Source of the DNA: Methylotenera_A sp044228245 | GTDB lineage: Bacteria > Pseudomonadota > Gammaproteobacteria > Burkholderiales > Methylophilaceae | Length of the DNA stretch: 64,000 nt | Direction of reading: 5' to 3' | NCBI GenBank assembly: GCA_044228245.1 | Contig: JBGAVG010000002.1 | Coordinates: 62,001 to 126,000 of the forward strand | Shown here: in pieces, positions 26,396 through 35,423 of the stretch | Layout of the letters: each line of letters opens with the position of its first letter | Position numbering within the stretch: position 1 is the stretch's first letter | Notes under the pieces: generated by a model | The model's input: the letters and a program-made list of their open reading frames with translations, nothing else | Databases searched by the model: none | What the model was told of the DNA's origin: nothing | Made by a program: the position numbers and the translations under genes

Positions 26396-27118
26396 CTAAC
26401 ATTCAGATTTAACTAAACTTTCCAATTGTTGTGCCGAGATCTGCCTTTGATGTAATGCCGTTGCGATTAAAGCGCCATGCACCCCCATTTTTTTTAGCAT
26501 AGTTAAATCACCCAAATCCCTTATTCCGCCAGCCGCATATATATTAACACCGGTGGTGCGTGGCATGATTTCATTCAAAAGTTTGATGTTAACGCCTTGG
26601 TTGGTGCCGACATTTGTCAATGACATCACAATCACATCATCAGGCCAATAGTTGTTGTCTTGCAACAATTCTTCCGGGCCTCGGTAGCCGGTTGGCATGA
26701 AGTCTAAAGACAAGGTAAAGTGCGTGTCCTGCAGATTTTTGAGCGTTAAAAAATTTCCTATTCCGGAAAAGTTTTCACTGGCAAAAATCAAGTTAGAATG
26801 GAGTTTGTTCCAGATATTCAGCTCGGTTTGGTTGCTGATGCCTGCATCAACCCATAACTTGAGATTGGGAAAATGCCGTGTAATGGATTCGACAACTGAA
26901 TAGTTTGTTTCATATGTGCTTTTCAGTTTTTGTATCGCATTCAGGTCCGCAATATAAAGCTGCTGGAAAGGATAATAATCAAGCAATGCCGCCACTATAT
27001 CCAGCGGTTTGCTTGAGCTTGTAAGGAATGATTGAATCGGCTGGTAATGTTGACGCTCGCCTCTTTTGGCGTGCACGACAACGCCGTCTAACAAATCAAT
27101 TACCGGGATTATTTGCAT
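26396..27118 (-). CDS. HisA/HisF-like TIM-barrel protein of the C1 cofactor cluster
   Basis: A 240-residue TIM-barrel protein related to HisA: N-terminal IIPVIDLLDGVVVHAKRG, a LWVDAGI motif near residue 90, and a C-terminal YAAGGIRDLGDL phosphate-binding loop (about 193-204). No histidine genes are nearby, and the gene diverges from an H4MPT-linked set, so it is probably a cofactor-pathway isomerase-like enzyme rather than true HisA. The reaction is not known. It has no good ribosome site before the ATG at 27118, and that start codon lies inside the region where the divergent ATP-grasp gene begins. Confidence 0.78.
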   Translation of the reverse strand: MQIIPVIDLLDGVVVHAKRGERQHYQPIQSFLTSSSKPLDIVAALLDYYPFQQLYIADLNAIQKLKSTYETNYSVVESITRHFPNLKLWVDAGISNQTELNIWNKLHSNLIFASENFSGIGNFLTLKNLQDTHFTLSLDFMPTGYRGPEELLQDNNYWPDDVIVMSLTNVGTNQGVNIKLLNEIMPRTTGVNIYAAGGIRDLGDLTMLKKMGVHGALIATALHQRQISAQQLESLVKSEC

Positions 27119-27140
27119 TATTAAATTCGAAAATCAAAAA

Positions 27141-28121
27141 CTGGAGAAAATATTCGTCTGTGAGTTTATCACTGGCGGCGGCCTGTGTGCGGAGCTATTG
27201 CCGGAATCTTTGGTGAATGAAGGCGCTATGATGCGTGACGCCTTGCTCCGCGACTTATTCAGCTTGAATTATAGCGTCAGCACCTCGGTGGATGCGCGTT
27301 TAAACCCGCCTGAGCATTGTGCCGAATGTGTAGAGGTGCAAGCAGATGATGATGTATGGCAGGTTTGGCAAGATCAGATAAAGGCCGCAGATGCAGTTTG
27401 GCTGATTGCACCGGAAACAGACGGTTTGCTGCATTATTTAACTCAGATTGCCGCCCAAGAGGGCAGGCTGATATTGGGTTGCGGACCTGCCTCCATCAAA
27501 ATCACCAGCGAAAAGATGGCGACTTGCCTGGCGTTGGAAGAGGCGGGCATCGCAACAATCCCTACCTATACTTTTGAAAACTGGCCCAGGAGCCACTGGA
27601 TATGGCTTGCCAAGCCTAACGATGGCGCGGGTTGCAGCGATACTGCCTGGTTCAATAACGCGGATGACTTGCAGGACTGGATTGAGCAGAATGATAAGCA
27701 GCTCACACACGTGATTCAGGCTTATCAGCCAGGCGACTCTGCGAGTATTTCCTGCGTGATGAAAGATGGCGAAGCACACTTATTAAGTTGCAATACACAG
27801 ATGATCGAGATTATTAATCATATGGTGAGCTACAAAGGCAGTGTCATCAATGGCATGCGAGAGCACTGGGTGCAATTTGAGGTGGTCGCAAACCAGATTG
27901 CGAAGGCGCTTCCTGATTTAGCGGGTTATGTGGGCATTGATGTGATTGTGGATAATGATGACATTTACGTTGTGGAAATCAACCCGCGCCTCACCACCAG
28001 CTACGTGGGTTTGCGTGAAGCGACTGGCGTGAATCCGGCTGAGCTGATTATCAACACACTCACGCAGCCAAGTTTTGAGTGGCCCCTGCTGCAACAGAAC
28101 AAAGTCAAAATTCATGTCTGA
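27141..28121 (+). CDS. ATP-grasp protein of the C1 cofactor cluster, non-ATG start
   Basis: About 326 residues. A conserved-looking N-terminus (EKIFVCEFITGGGL) has no ATG, GTG or TTG close before it. CTG at 27141 would place it at residue 2, while an in-frame TTG lies at 27066 inside the divergent gene. The ATP-grasp core follows: WLAKPNDGAGCSDTAWF near residue 160 and VVEINPRLTTSYVGLREATG near 285, with metal-binding Glu and Asn. The substrate is unknown, probably a carboxylate in methylofuran or methanopterin synthesis (inference). The next gene overlaps its stop by eight bases. Confidence 0.8.
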   Translation: MEKIFVCEFITGGGLCAELLPESLVNEGAMMRDALLRDLFSLNYSVSTSVDARLNPPEHCAECVEVQADDDVWQVWQDQIKAADAVWLIAPETDGLLHYLTQIAAQEGRLILGCGPASIKITSEKMATCLALEEAGIATIPTYTFENWPRSHWIWLAKPNDGAGCSDTAWFNNADDLQDWIEQNDKQLTHVIQAYQPGDSASISCVMKDGEAHLLSCNTQMIEIINHMVSYKGSVINGMREHWVQFEVVANQIAKALPDLAGYVGIDVIVDNDDIYVVEINPRLTTSYVGLREATGVNPAELIINTLTQPSFEWPLLQQNKVKIHV

Positions 28122-29136
28122 TATGGTGGGTTGGGATATCGGCGGCGCCCATCTGAAAGTGGCGCTGCTGGACGGCAAAGGCGAAATCATCGATATGCTG
28201 CAACTGCCATGCCAGCTCTGGCGCAGTTTGAATCAATTGGAAGCTGCAATTACAACTGCTCTGCAAGCTTTTAAAATTAAGCCAGGCGATGCACAGCATG
28301 CCGTCACCATGACGGGTGAACTGGTGGATCTGTTCCCGAATCGGCATACGGGTGTAGTGGAGATTGCGACCTTAGTTGTAAAACTATTAGGGAAAAGCAC
28401 CTTGTTCTATGCTTCAACCCACGGTTTTGTGACGGCAGAGCGTGTTTCTGCATATACAGCTCACATCGCATCAACCAACTGGCATGCAAGCGCCAGCGCG
28501 CTTGCAATGCAAGTAAAGGACGCAGTATTGATAGATATCGGCAGCACCACGACAGATATTATCGCGATAGATGCAGGCAGGGTGGCGGAGAAGGGGTTGT
28601 CAGATGCGAGTCGCATGCAGGCGGACAGCCTGGTTTATACTGGCGTGGTACGCACGCCGTTGATGGCCTTGGCGCAAAAACTGCCCTTTGAAGGCGCTGA
28701 AACCAATGTGGCTGCCGAATATTTCGCTACGATGGCTGATGTGTATCGCCTGACGGACGAGCTTCGGCCTGAATCCGACATGGCAGAAACCGCGGATGGA
28801 AAAGGCAAGAGTGAGTTGGAAAGCGCGCGGCGGCTGGCGCGTATGGTCGGGCATGATGCAGAAGATAAGCCGCTGCAAGTCTGGAAAAACCTGGCGAATA
28901 CTTGCAGAAGTTTACAGTTGAATCAAATCAAAGCGGCAGTGTTAAAGCACCTTAAACCGGGCGTGCCGATGATAGGCGCAGGCGCAGGCAGTTTTCTGGT
29001 AAAAGCGCTCGCGGATGATTTGGGGCATGAGTTTAAGCACGTCTGGGAGCCAATATCCATGCGGTGTGCAGAGCATGCTGACTTAGAGGTTTGTTTCCCG
29101 GCTTATGCGGTGGCATATCTGGCGGCGAAGCGATGA
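28114..29136 (+). CDS. H4MPT-linked C1 transfer pathway protein (hydantoinase/oxoprolinase-like, Orf1 type)
   Basis: A 340-residue protein of the actin-like ATPase fold related to hydantoinase A: GWDIGGAHLKVALLD at the N-terminus, LIDIGSTTTDIIAID near 150 and GAGAGSFLVKALA near 300 are the nucleotide-binding motifs. This is the family named probable H4MPT-linked C1 transfer pathway protein (TIGR03123), found only with these gene sets. The step it performs is unproven. ATG at 28114 is taken because it overlaps the previous stop (ATGTCTGA). Its own stop overlaps the pabB start as ATGA. Confidence 0.85.
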   Translation: MSDMVGWDIGGAHLKVALLDGKGEIIDMLQLPCQLWRSLNQLEAAITTALQAFKIKPGDAQHAVTMTGELVDLFPNRHTGVVEIATLVVKLLGKSTLFYASTHGFVTAERVSAYTAHIASTNWHASASALAMQVKDAVLIDIGSTTTDIIAIDAGRVAEKGLSDASRMQADSLVYTGVVRTPLMALAQKLPFEGAETNVAAEYFATMADVYRLTDELRPESDMAETADGKGKSELESARRLARMVGHDAEDKPLQVWKNLANTCRSLQLNQIKAAVLKHLKPGVPMIGAGAGSFLVKALADDLGHEFKHVWEPISMRCAEHADLEVCFPAYAVAYLAAKR

Positions 29137-30581
29137 CCATGTTGAAACATGAATTAGCCTATCATCACGACAGCGCGCACCTGTTTGAGCGCATCGCGCA
29201 TCAGCCATGGGCAATGCTGCTGGACAGCGGGCAAATGCTCAATTCCGCCACCGGAAGGGCGGGCAGCCAGTACGGACGCTACGATATCATGGTAGCCGAG
29301 CCGTTTATAACGCTGGTTACGCAAGGCAATCAAACCGTAATCACACAAAATGGTGCGGTTAAAACTTCTGAAGAAGATCCGTTCTTATTGTTAAAAAACA
29401 TCCTGAATCAATATCAGGCACCTAAAACGGATATGTCGTTTGCAGGCGGTACGCTTCCATTTGCGGGCGGTGCAATGGGTTATTTTGCATATGATCTGGC
29501 GCGACGGCTGGAAAAGCTGCCCAACAATGCACGTCCTGCAGTCAATATCCCGGAAATGATGATCGGCATCTACGATTGGGCGGTTGTGGTGGATCACCGT
29601 GAGCAGCGCAGCGCCCTGGTTTCACACGGTTTGCATGCTGAAACACAGAAAAAATGGCCTGCCCTGCAAGCCTTATTTGATGCGCCTTGCGAGGCAGCGT
29701 TCACAGATGATAAACCGAGTAAATTCGAAGTTACAACAGCAATCACCTCAAATTTATCCGAACCGCAATACCAGCAAGCCTTCGCCAAAATCAAGGCATA
29801 TATTACCGCGGGCGATTGTTACCAGGTGAATCTGGCGCAGCGTTTTTCCGCAAAGGTGGAAGGCGATAGCTGGCTGATGTACCGGAAACTGCGTGAGATC
29901 AGCCCCGCGCCATTTATGGCCTATATGCAGTTGCCTTTAAATGAGGATGAGAACTTCCAGGTGCTTTCTGATTCGCCAGAGCGGTTTTTGCAGACCAATG
30001 ATCGTCACGTGGAAACCCGCCCCATTAAAGGCACGCGGCCAAGGTCAGCCGATGCGGAGCAGGATTTAGCCTACTCGAAAGAGCTATTGACGAGCGTAAA
30101 GGACAGGGCGGAAAATCTGATGATCGTGGATTTGCTGCGCAACGACTTGGGTAAAACCTGCGTAATTGGCAGCGTTAAAGTGAATAAGCTTTTTCAGTTG
30201 CAAAGCTTTGCCAATGTGCATCATCTGGTGAGCATTGTTGTGGGCAAGCTGAAGCCTGGAAAATCGGCCGTAGATGTGCTCAGGGATTGTTTTCCGGGCG
30301 GTTCGATTACAGGTGCGCCCAAGCTGCGCGCCATGCAGATTATCGATGAGCTGGAGCCGCACCGGCGCGGTCTGTATTGCGGCGCAATCGGGTATATTGG
30401 TTTTGACGGTGACATGGATACCAATATTGCGATTAGAACCGCAGTTATTTGCAAAAACATATTAAGTTTTTACAGCGGTGGCGGTATAGTGGCGGACTCG
30501 GACGGATCAAAAGAATACGCCGAAACGCTGGACAAAGCGTCCAGTTTTACAACAATAACAAAGTTTTTTACGAGGCTCTGA
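29133..30581 (+). CDS. pabB: Aminodeoxychorismate synthase component I (PabB)
   Basis: A 482-residue chorismate-utilising enzyme. The PIKGTRPRS motif with Lys marks aminodeoxychorismate synthase rather than anthranilate synthase (which has Ala there), and the C-terminal TGAPKLRAMQIIDELEPHRRG segment is typical. It supplies the precursor of p-aminobenzoate, the aryl unit of folate and possibly methanopterin. Its location in the cofactor operon, translationally coupled to the Orf1-type gene (ATGA overlap), suggests a dedicated role in H4MPT supply. A 135-bp gap follows before the kinase-like gene. Confidence 0.93.
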   Translation: MTMLKHELAYHHDSAHLFERIAHQPWAMLLDSGQMLNSATGRAGSQYGRYDIMVAEPFITLVTQGNQTVITQNGAVKTSEEDPFLLLKNILNQYQAPKTDMSFAGGTLPFAGGAMGYFAYDLARRLEKLPNNARPAVNIPEMMIGIYDWAVVVDHREQRSALVSHGLHAETQKKWPALQALFDAPCEAAFTDDKPSKFEVTTAITSNLSEPQYQQAFAKIKAYITAGDCYQVNLAQRFSAKVEGDSWLMYRKLREISPAPFMAYMQLPLNEDENFQVLSDSPERFLQTNDRHVETRPIKGTRPRSADAEQDLAYSKELLTSVKDRAENLMIVDLLRNDLGKTCVIGSVKVNKLFQLQSFANVHHLVSIVVGKLKPGKSAVDVLRDCFPGGSITGAPKLRAMQIIDELEPHRRGLYCGAIGYIGFDGDMDTNIAIRTAVICKNILSFYSGGGIVADSDGSKEYAETLDKASSFTTITKFFTRL

Positions 30582-30743
30582 TTAAGCTTCTTAACTATGA
30601 ATAAAAATACAGAAAAATAATAAAAACCCGGTCATATTTAAGGGTAGAATAAAAAATAACAAGATACCGAAATTTCGTCTTTAACCAGTAAGTCGAAAGG
30701 AATAATCAGGTCCACAATGGAAAAACTACTTAGGGGATCATCC

Positions 30744-31358
30744 ATGTGGGTTGTTAAAATTGGCGGTAGCCTGCTAGGCGCGCCAGAGTTGGAACGTTGG
30801 CTAAAGATATTCGTAAAATTTAGCGACGGCAATATCATCATCGTGCCCGGCGGCGGCGTTTTTGCCGACGCGGTGCGAGAAGCTCAAAAATTATCCAAAA
30901 TCAGCGATGCCTGCGCGCATCGGCTAGCCGTGCTGGCGATGGATCAATTCGGATTGTTGCTGGCCAACTTGAATCCATTGCTGGCAACTGCTGCCAGCGA
31001 ACTGGAGATTGCCGAACGCACCTGGCAGCATCGTGCGATTGTCTGGCTGCCAAGCAAAATGGTGCTTGCAGATGATTCCATCCCGCAAAGCTGGGACGTG
31101 ACTTCGGACAGTCTGGCTGCCTGGCTGGCGCAGAAACTGGATGCGCAGCACCTGATTCTGCTGAAATCTGACAAACCCAGTGAAACCGAACTCAGTCTAA
31201 AAGTGATGACAAAAGACGGTCTGATTGACGAGGCTTTCAGCGACTTTGTGCTGAACAAACCGTTTTCGCCCTGGGTGATTAAAAAAGCTGACTGCACGCA
31301 TTTTGAAGACGGTGTTGATATCGAAATACTGGGCAAAATTGCTTCTTCGATGCATTGA
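30744..31358 (+). CDS. Amino-acid-kinase-fold protein (MfnE-like)
   Basis: About 204 residues with the amino acid kinase fold: N-terminal VVKIGGSLLG and IIIVPGGGVFAD near residue 34 are the phosphate- and substrate-binding loops, followed by TSDSLAAWLAQKLDA. Archaeal MfnE of the methanofuran pathway belongs to this fold and phosphorylates an aminomethylfuran phosphate, so a methylofuran step is a good inference. ATG at 30744 has AGGGG eight bases upstream; an in-frame ATG at 30717 adds nine residues. A DCoH-like gene follows after 9 bp. Confidence 0.78.
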   Translation: MWVVKIGGSLLGAPELERWLKIFVKFSDGNIIIVPGGGVFADAVREAQKLSKISDACAHRLAVLAMDQFGLLLANLNPLLATAASELEIAERTWQHRAIVWLPSKMVLADDSIPQSWDVTSDSLAAWLAQKLDAQHLILLKSDKPSETELSLKVMTKDGLIDEAFSDFVLNKPFSPWVIKKADCTHFEDGVDIEILGKIASSMH

Positions 31359-31367
31359 CTGACAACC

Positions 31368-31736
31368 ATGGCCGCCAAAGTTTATTCTGAACAGGAAACC
31401 ATCGCGAAGCTTGAAAACGAGCTGCCGCACTGGTATCTGGAGAATGGCTGGATACGCCGCAAATATAGAACCAGCGGCTGGAAAGCTACGCTGATGGTGG
31501 TGAACACGGTAGGGCACTTGGCCGAGGCGGCCTGGCATCATCCCGACTTGACTGTTTCTTTCGCCTTTGTGATTGTGAAACTGTGCACGCATGACGCCAA
31601 AGGCATTACCGACAAAGATTTTGAACTGGCTGCCAAGATCGAGCAGGTGATTGGCTGGCAGCCTGCGCTGGAAGGTGGCGCATTAACCGGCACGCCGAAT
31701 GACGATGTGCGGTTTAAATACATTAAATATGACTAG
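31368..31736 (+). CDS. Pterin-4a-carbinolamine dehydratase-like protein (DCoH/PhhB family)
   Basis: A 122-residue protein of the DCoH family, which dehydrates 4a-hydroxytetrahydrobiopterin. The motif HHPDLTVSFAFVIVKLCTHD (about residues 63-82) contains the catalytic histidines and proline, and the domain fills almost the whole chain. No phenylalanine hydroxylase is nearby. As the last gene of the H4MPT-linked series it may act on a methanopterin-type pterin (inference). Its stop overlaps by four bases the stop of the convergent HEPN gene. Confidence 0.85.
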   Translation: MAAKVYSEQETIAKLENELPHWYLENGWIRRKYRTSGWKATLMVVNTVGHLAEAAWHHPDLTVSFAFVIVKLCTHDAKGITDKDFELAAKIEQVIGWQPALEGGALTGTPNDDVRFKYIKYD

Positions 31737-32281
31737 CCAAGCGCTTCATCAAGTGCTTTGTCTATAGCTTTAACTAACCCTTCTAGAAAACTAACAGCTT
31801 TTCTTAGCTCTTCTATTTTTATTAAGTCTGGGTTTTTAATGCTGGCTTCTTTAATTTTCGCTCTATGAGCCGCTTCTCCTCGTTTTTCTAAAAGTTTATT
31901 TAGTTTTGCCTTGGTGGCGTTTGATTTAAGTCCATTCACACACCATTTCTCGGAAATATCTATATCAAGATAATCTAAAAAAAGTTTGTTCGTTTTTTCG
32001 CTGTTAGGATTGTGAAATCCCTTTAGCTCTATTTCTAATTTATTTTTCATGAATCTAGAAGTTTTTAGGTCTGGATTTCTGTTCAGCATCGCTTGAACTT
32101 CTTCTTCAATTCTGTCTTCTACATAGGTCTCCCAAGCACTTAGTGCGATGACGAGACCTGCTCTTTTGAGCACTTCAAGCTCTTTAGAATTTTTATTTTC
32201 TTTGTTTAAATCATCATAAAACTTAAGAATGGATTTAGCTTCCTGAATAGATTGCTCAAAAGAAATTTGTGCGTTTGACAT
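31733..32281 (-). CDS. Standalone HEPN-domain protein
   Basis: A 182-residue, Lys/Glu-rich helical protein with the features of HEPN domains of the RiboL-PSP / MAE_28990 type: LVIALSAWETYVEDRIEEE (about 43-61) and an R-x4-H motif, RGEAAH at 134-139, the usual RNase active-site signature. HEPN proteins are frequent toxins or defence RNases. No antitoxin (MNT or similar) is next to it. The start at 32281 is 4 bp after the RND pump stop, so it could ride on the efflux transcript. It is more A+T-rich than its neighbours, suggesting acquisition. The function is inferred from the fold only. Confidence 0.75.
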   Translation of the reverse strand: MSNAQISFEQSIQEAKSILKFYDDLNKENKNSKELEVLKRAGLVIALSAWETYVEDRIEEEVQAMLNRNPDLKTSRFMKNKLEIELKGFHNPNSEKTNKLFLDYLDIDISEKWCVNGLKSNATKAKLNKLLEKRGEAAHRAKIKEASIKNPDLIKIEELRKAVSFLEGLVKAIDKALDEALG

Positions 32282-32285
32282 TATT

Positions 32286-35200
32286 TTAACCTTGTTGTTG
32301 TTTTTCAAATTTGCCAAAATGCAGCATGATCGTTGGCAGAATCAATAAATTAAGAATGGTCGAAGTAACCAAGCCGCCCACGATAATCGTCGCCATCGGG
32401 CCTTCGATTTCACGTCCCGGTTGACCGCTGCCTGCTGCGAGCGGCAACAGGCCCAGTGCGGTGACGAGCGCAGTCATCAGGATGGAAGGCAAGCGTTCTT
32501 TCGCGCCTCTGATGCATGTTTCCAGATTCCAGACGCAATGTTCTTCATCTACGAGATGCTGGAAATGCGATACCATCATGATGGAGTTACGCAAGGTAAT
32601 ACCGAATAACGTCACGAAGCCTACCAGCGAACCCAGCGAAATCCATCCGCCCGTAAATAAGGCCGCCAGCACGCCGCCAATCAGCGCGAAAGGCAGATTG
32701 GCAAAGGTGAGCAGCAAATTACGCAAGCGGCCAAAGGCAATATACAGCATGAGGAAAATCGCGACGCCAGCCAATAAAGAATGCACGATCAAATCTTCTC
32801 GTGATTGTGCGTTGGCCTCAGCCTCGCCGGTAAATTCCAGATAATTGCCGCTGCTTAATTTGATGTCTTTTTTAATGCGTTTTTTTAGCTCGGCACTAAA
32901 ACTTTCAACGTCGCGCCCATGCACATTGGCGGTAACAGTCTGAATGCGTTTTGCGCCTGCATGCAGAATTTTCGAGCGGCCATTTTCCTGGGTAATAAAC
33001 GCAATATCCTTTAAATGCAATAGCCGGCCTTCTGGGTTAAACAGCGGAATATTACCAATATCGCCAATATCATCGCGCGCTTCTTCCTCCAGTACCACGC
33101 TTAAGCCGACTACGTGGCTGCCAAAATACACCTGTGAAACCGGTACGCTTTCATAAGCCGTGCGGATGGTGTCCAGCACATCAACAGCCTGCAGCCCCCA
33201 CATCGCGAGCTTGTCCGGGCGCAGGCGGATCACCGCTTGCGGCGTGCCTGGAGGCGATTGCACTAGCACGTCGGACGCGCCTTTGCTGCTATAGAGCAAG
33301 TCGGCGATTTTTTGCGCATCGCGGTCGAGCGCGTCTAAATCGTTGCCGTAAATGTTGATGACGATAGAAGCGGCATAGCCTGAAATCGTTTCTTCGATAC
33401 GTTCAGTCAAAAAGGTATTGATGGCGAAATTAACGCCGACAAATCCGGGTTCCGCTTTGCCGTCGCCATCTGTATCGACGGCTTCACCTGCAAGCTCCTC
33501 GCGGATGTCATTTAGGATGCGGTTTTGCTCCTCGCCTGAAAGGGTTCCGATTTCTATCTCAAACTCGCTGTAATGGGTGCCAAACGTGTCGGCGGCATTG
33601 GGCGCGCGGCCTACCCATTGCGTCACCGATTTAACTCCTTTAATCCCGCGTAAAACTTTGGCTACTTGCTTGCCAAGCCGCAAGGACTCCTGCTCTGAGG
33701 TGCCCGGCACAGCGGTCATGTGCATGATGAAATGGCCTTCGTGCAGCGCGGGAATAAACTGGCTTTTGAATAAGGGCAATATGCCCAGGCCAAGCGCAAT
33801 TAGTACAAAGCTGACAGCAATCACCAGTTTGTAATGCTTTTCGATCGTATACAGAAGCTTGACGTAACCGCCTTTAATATGACGGATGATGGGTGAATCT
33901 TCCGTATCCAGCTGGGCTTTGCCGAGCATCAGGTAACATAGTGCCGGCGTGAGCGTGAGCGCGACCACGAGAGAGGCCATGATGGCCGCAATATAGGCAA
34001 AGCCTAATGGCGCGAACAGCTTGCCTGCCACGCCAGACAAGGTCAGCAGCGGCATGAATACCAGCGCCACAATGACTGTGGCATAGACCACAGAGCTGCG
34101 TACTTCCATGGAGGCATTAAACACGACCTTGTGCACAGGCAATGGCTGGGCGAGCAGACGATTTTCTTTCAGGCGCCTGAAAATATTTTCAGTATCGATA
34201 ATCGCATCATCCACCACTTCTCCCAGCGCGATTGCCAAACCGCCCAGCACCATGATGTTAAGGCCAATGTTGAAATAGCTCATGACTACAATTGCGGTGA
34301 GTAGCGAGAGCGGGATAGCAGTGGCGGAGATAAACGCGGTGCGCGCGTTGAACAGGAACAGAAACAGAATGGTGATGACCAGAATCGAGCCGATGAGAAT
34401 GTCGGTGCGCACGCCATCTATCGCGGTTTCAATAAAATTGGCGGGGCGGAACAAGCCTTCATGCAAGGTCACTTGCTCGTTTTTCAGGGTGGGTTTCAGT
34501 TCCTGCAGCGCAGATTCTATGGCTTGGGTAACCGCGTGGGTATTGGCTCCCAGCTGGCCTTGCACCGACAGGTAAATGCCGGTTTCTTCGTTAATTGCTG
34601 CGCTGCTGATGGAGGGTGCCGCGCCCTCTGTCACGCGGCCGATATCGCCTAATCTGACAGTGAGGCCGTTCTTGTGCAGCAATGTCGCTTTGGCCAGAGC
34701 AGCTGCAGTCGTCGCCTGGCCTTCGGTGTTTACAATAATGCGCTGATTGCTGTTTTGAATGAAACCGGCCCCGCTGACGCCGGTGGCTTTTTGTGCGGCT
34801 GCGACGACGTCGTTGATGTTCAGCTGATAGCGTACCAGTTTCGCAGGATCGATTTGTATCTGAAACTGCCGTACTTCGCCGCCAAACACATTCACGTCCG
34901 CCACGCCTGGAATCGCCAGCAGATGCGGCACAATGGTCCAATCAACCAGTGTTCTCAATTCCATCAAGCTGCGTTTTTTGGAGGTGACGCCAAAACCTAA
35001 AACCGTACTCGCTGACGAGGTGAGCGGCGTAATGTTAGGCGTGATGCCTTTCGGAATCTGGTTGGTGAGCGTACTCAGGCGTTCCGCGACAACTTGCCTG
35101 TTTCTGTAGATGTCGGTGTCTTCGTCAAAGATGACAGTAACGATGGACAAGCCAGGAATGGATTGCGAGCGCATGTCCGCCACGCCGACAGTACCGGCGA

Positions 35201-35417
35201 TGCTGGATTCGATCGGCTGGGTGACCAGGCTTTCGACTAATTCGGCCGATAGGCCGGGAGATTCCGTCTGGATAATGATCTGCGTGGGAGAGAATTCTGG
35301 AAAAACGTCCAGATTGCTGCGGGTTAGGCTGTAGATGCCGTATAGCACCATCAGGCTCGCCAGGCCAATAATCACGCCATAAAAGCGGATGGAGAAACGA
35401 ACAATTGCCGACATCAT
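32286..35417 (-). CDS. HME-type RND efflux pump inner-membrane protein (CzcA/CusA-like)
   Basis: A 1043-residue proton-driven transporter of the resistance-nodulation-division superfamily, heavy-metal-efflux branch. It has an N-terminal helix, a large periplasmic porter domain, a first membrane bundle (about 335-525) with the GEVVDDAIIDTENIFRRL segment in helix 4 carrying the proton-relay acidic residues, a second periplasmic domain and a second bundle (about 860-1030). Order in the operon is outer-membrane protein, adaptor, pump. The metal or drug exported is not evident, because typical Cu-binding methionines cannot be placed with confidence. The HEPN gene follows directly. Confidence 0.92.
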   Translation of the reverse strand: MMSAIVRFSIRFYGVIIGLASLMVLYGIYSLTRSNLDVFPEFSPTQIIIQTESPGLSAELVESLVTQPIESSIAGTVGVADMRSQSIPGLSIVTVIFDEDTDIYRNRQVVAERLSTLTNQIPKGITPNITPLTSSASTVLGFGVTSKKRSLMELRTLVDWTIVPHLLAIPGVADVNVFGGEVRQFQIQIDPAKLVRYQLNINDVVAAAQKATGVSGAGFIQNSNQRIIVNTEGQATTAAALAKATLLHKNGLTVRLGDIGRVTEGAAPSISSAAINEETGIYLSVQGQLGANTHAVTQAIESALQELKPTLKNEQVTLHEGLFRPANFIETAIDGVRTDILIGSILVITILFLFLFNARTAFISATAIPLSLLTAIVVMSYFNIGLNIMVLGGLAIALGEVVDDAIIDTENIFRRLKENRLLAQPLPVHKVVFNASMEVRSSVVYATVIVALVFMPLLTLSGVAGKLFAPLGFAYIAAIMASLVVALTLTPALCYLMLGKAQLDTEDSPIIRHIKGGYVKLLYTIEKHYKLVIAVSFVLIALGLGILPLFKSQFIPALHEGHFIMHMTAVPGTSEQESLRLGKQVAKVLRGIKGVKSVTQWVGRAPNAADTFGTHYSEFEIEIGTLSGEEQNRILNDIREELAGEAVDTDGDGKAEPGFVGVNFAINTFLTERIEETISGYAASIVINIYGNDLDALDRDAQKIADLLYSSKGASDVLVQSPPGTPQAVIRLRPDKLAMWGLQAVDVLDTIRTAYESVPVSQVYFGSHVVGLSVVLEEEARDDIGDIGNIPLFNPEGRLLHLKDIAFITQENGRSKILHAGAKRIQTVTANVHGRDVESFSAELKKRIKKDIKLSSGNYLEFTGEAEANAQSREDLIVHSLLAGVAIFLMLYIAFGRLRNLLLTFANLPFALIGGVLAALFTGGWISLGSLVGFVTLFGITLRNSIMMVSHFQHLVDEEHCVWNLETCIRGAKERLPSILMTALVTALGLLPLAAGSGQPGREIEGPMATIIVGGLVTSTILNLLILPTIMLHFGKFEKQQQG

Positions 35418-35423
35418 GGCAAT

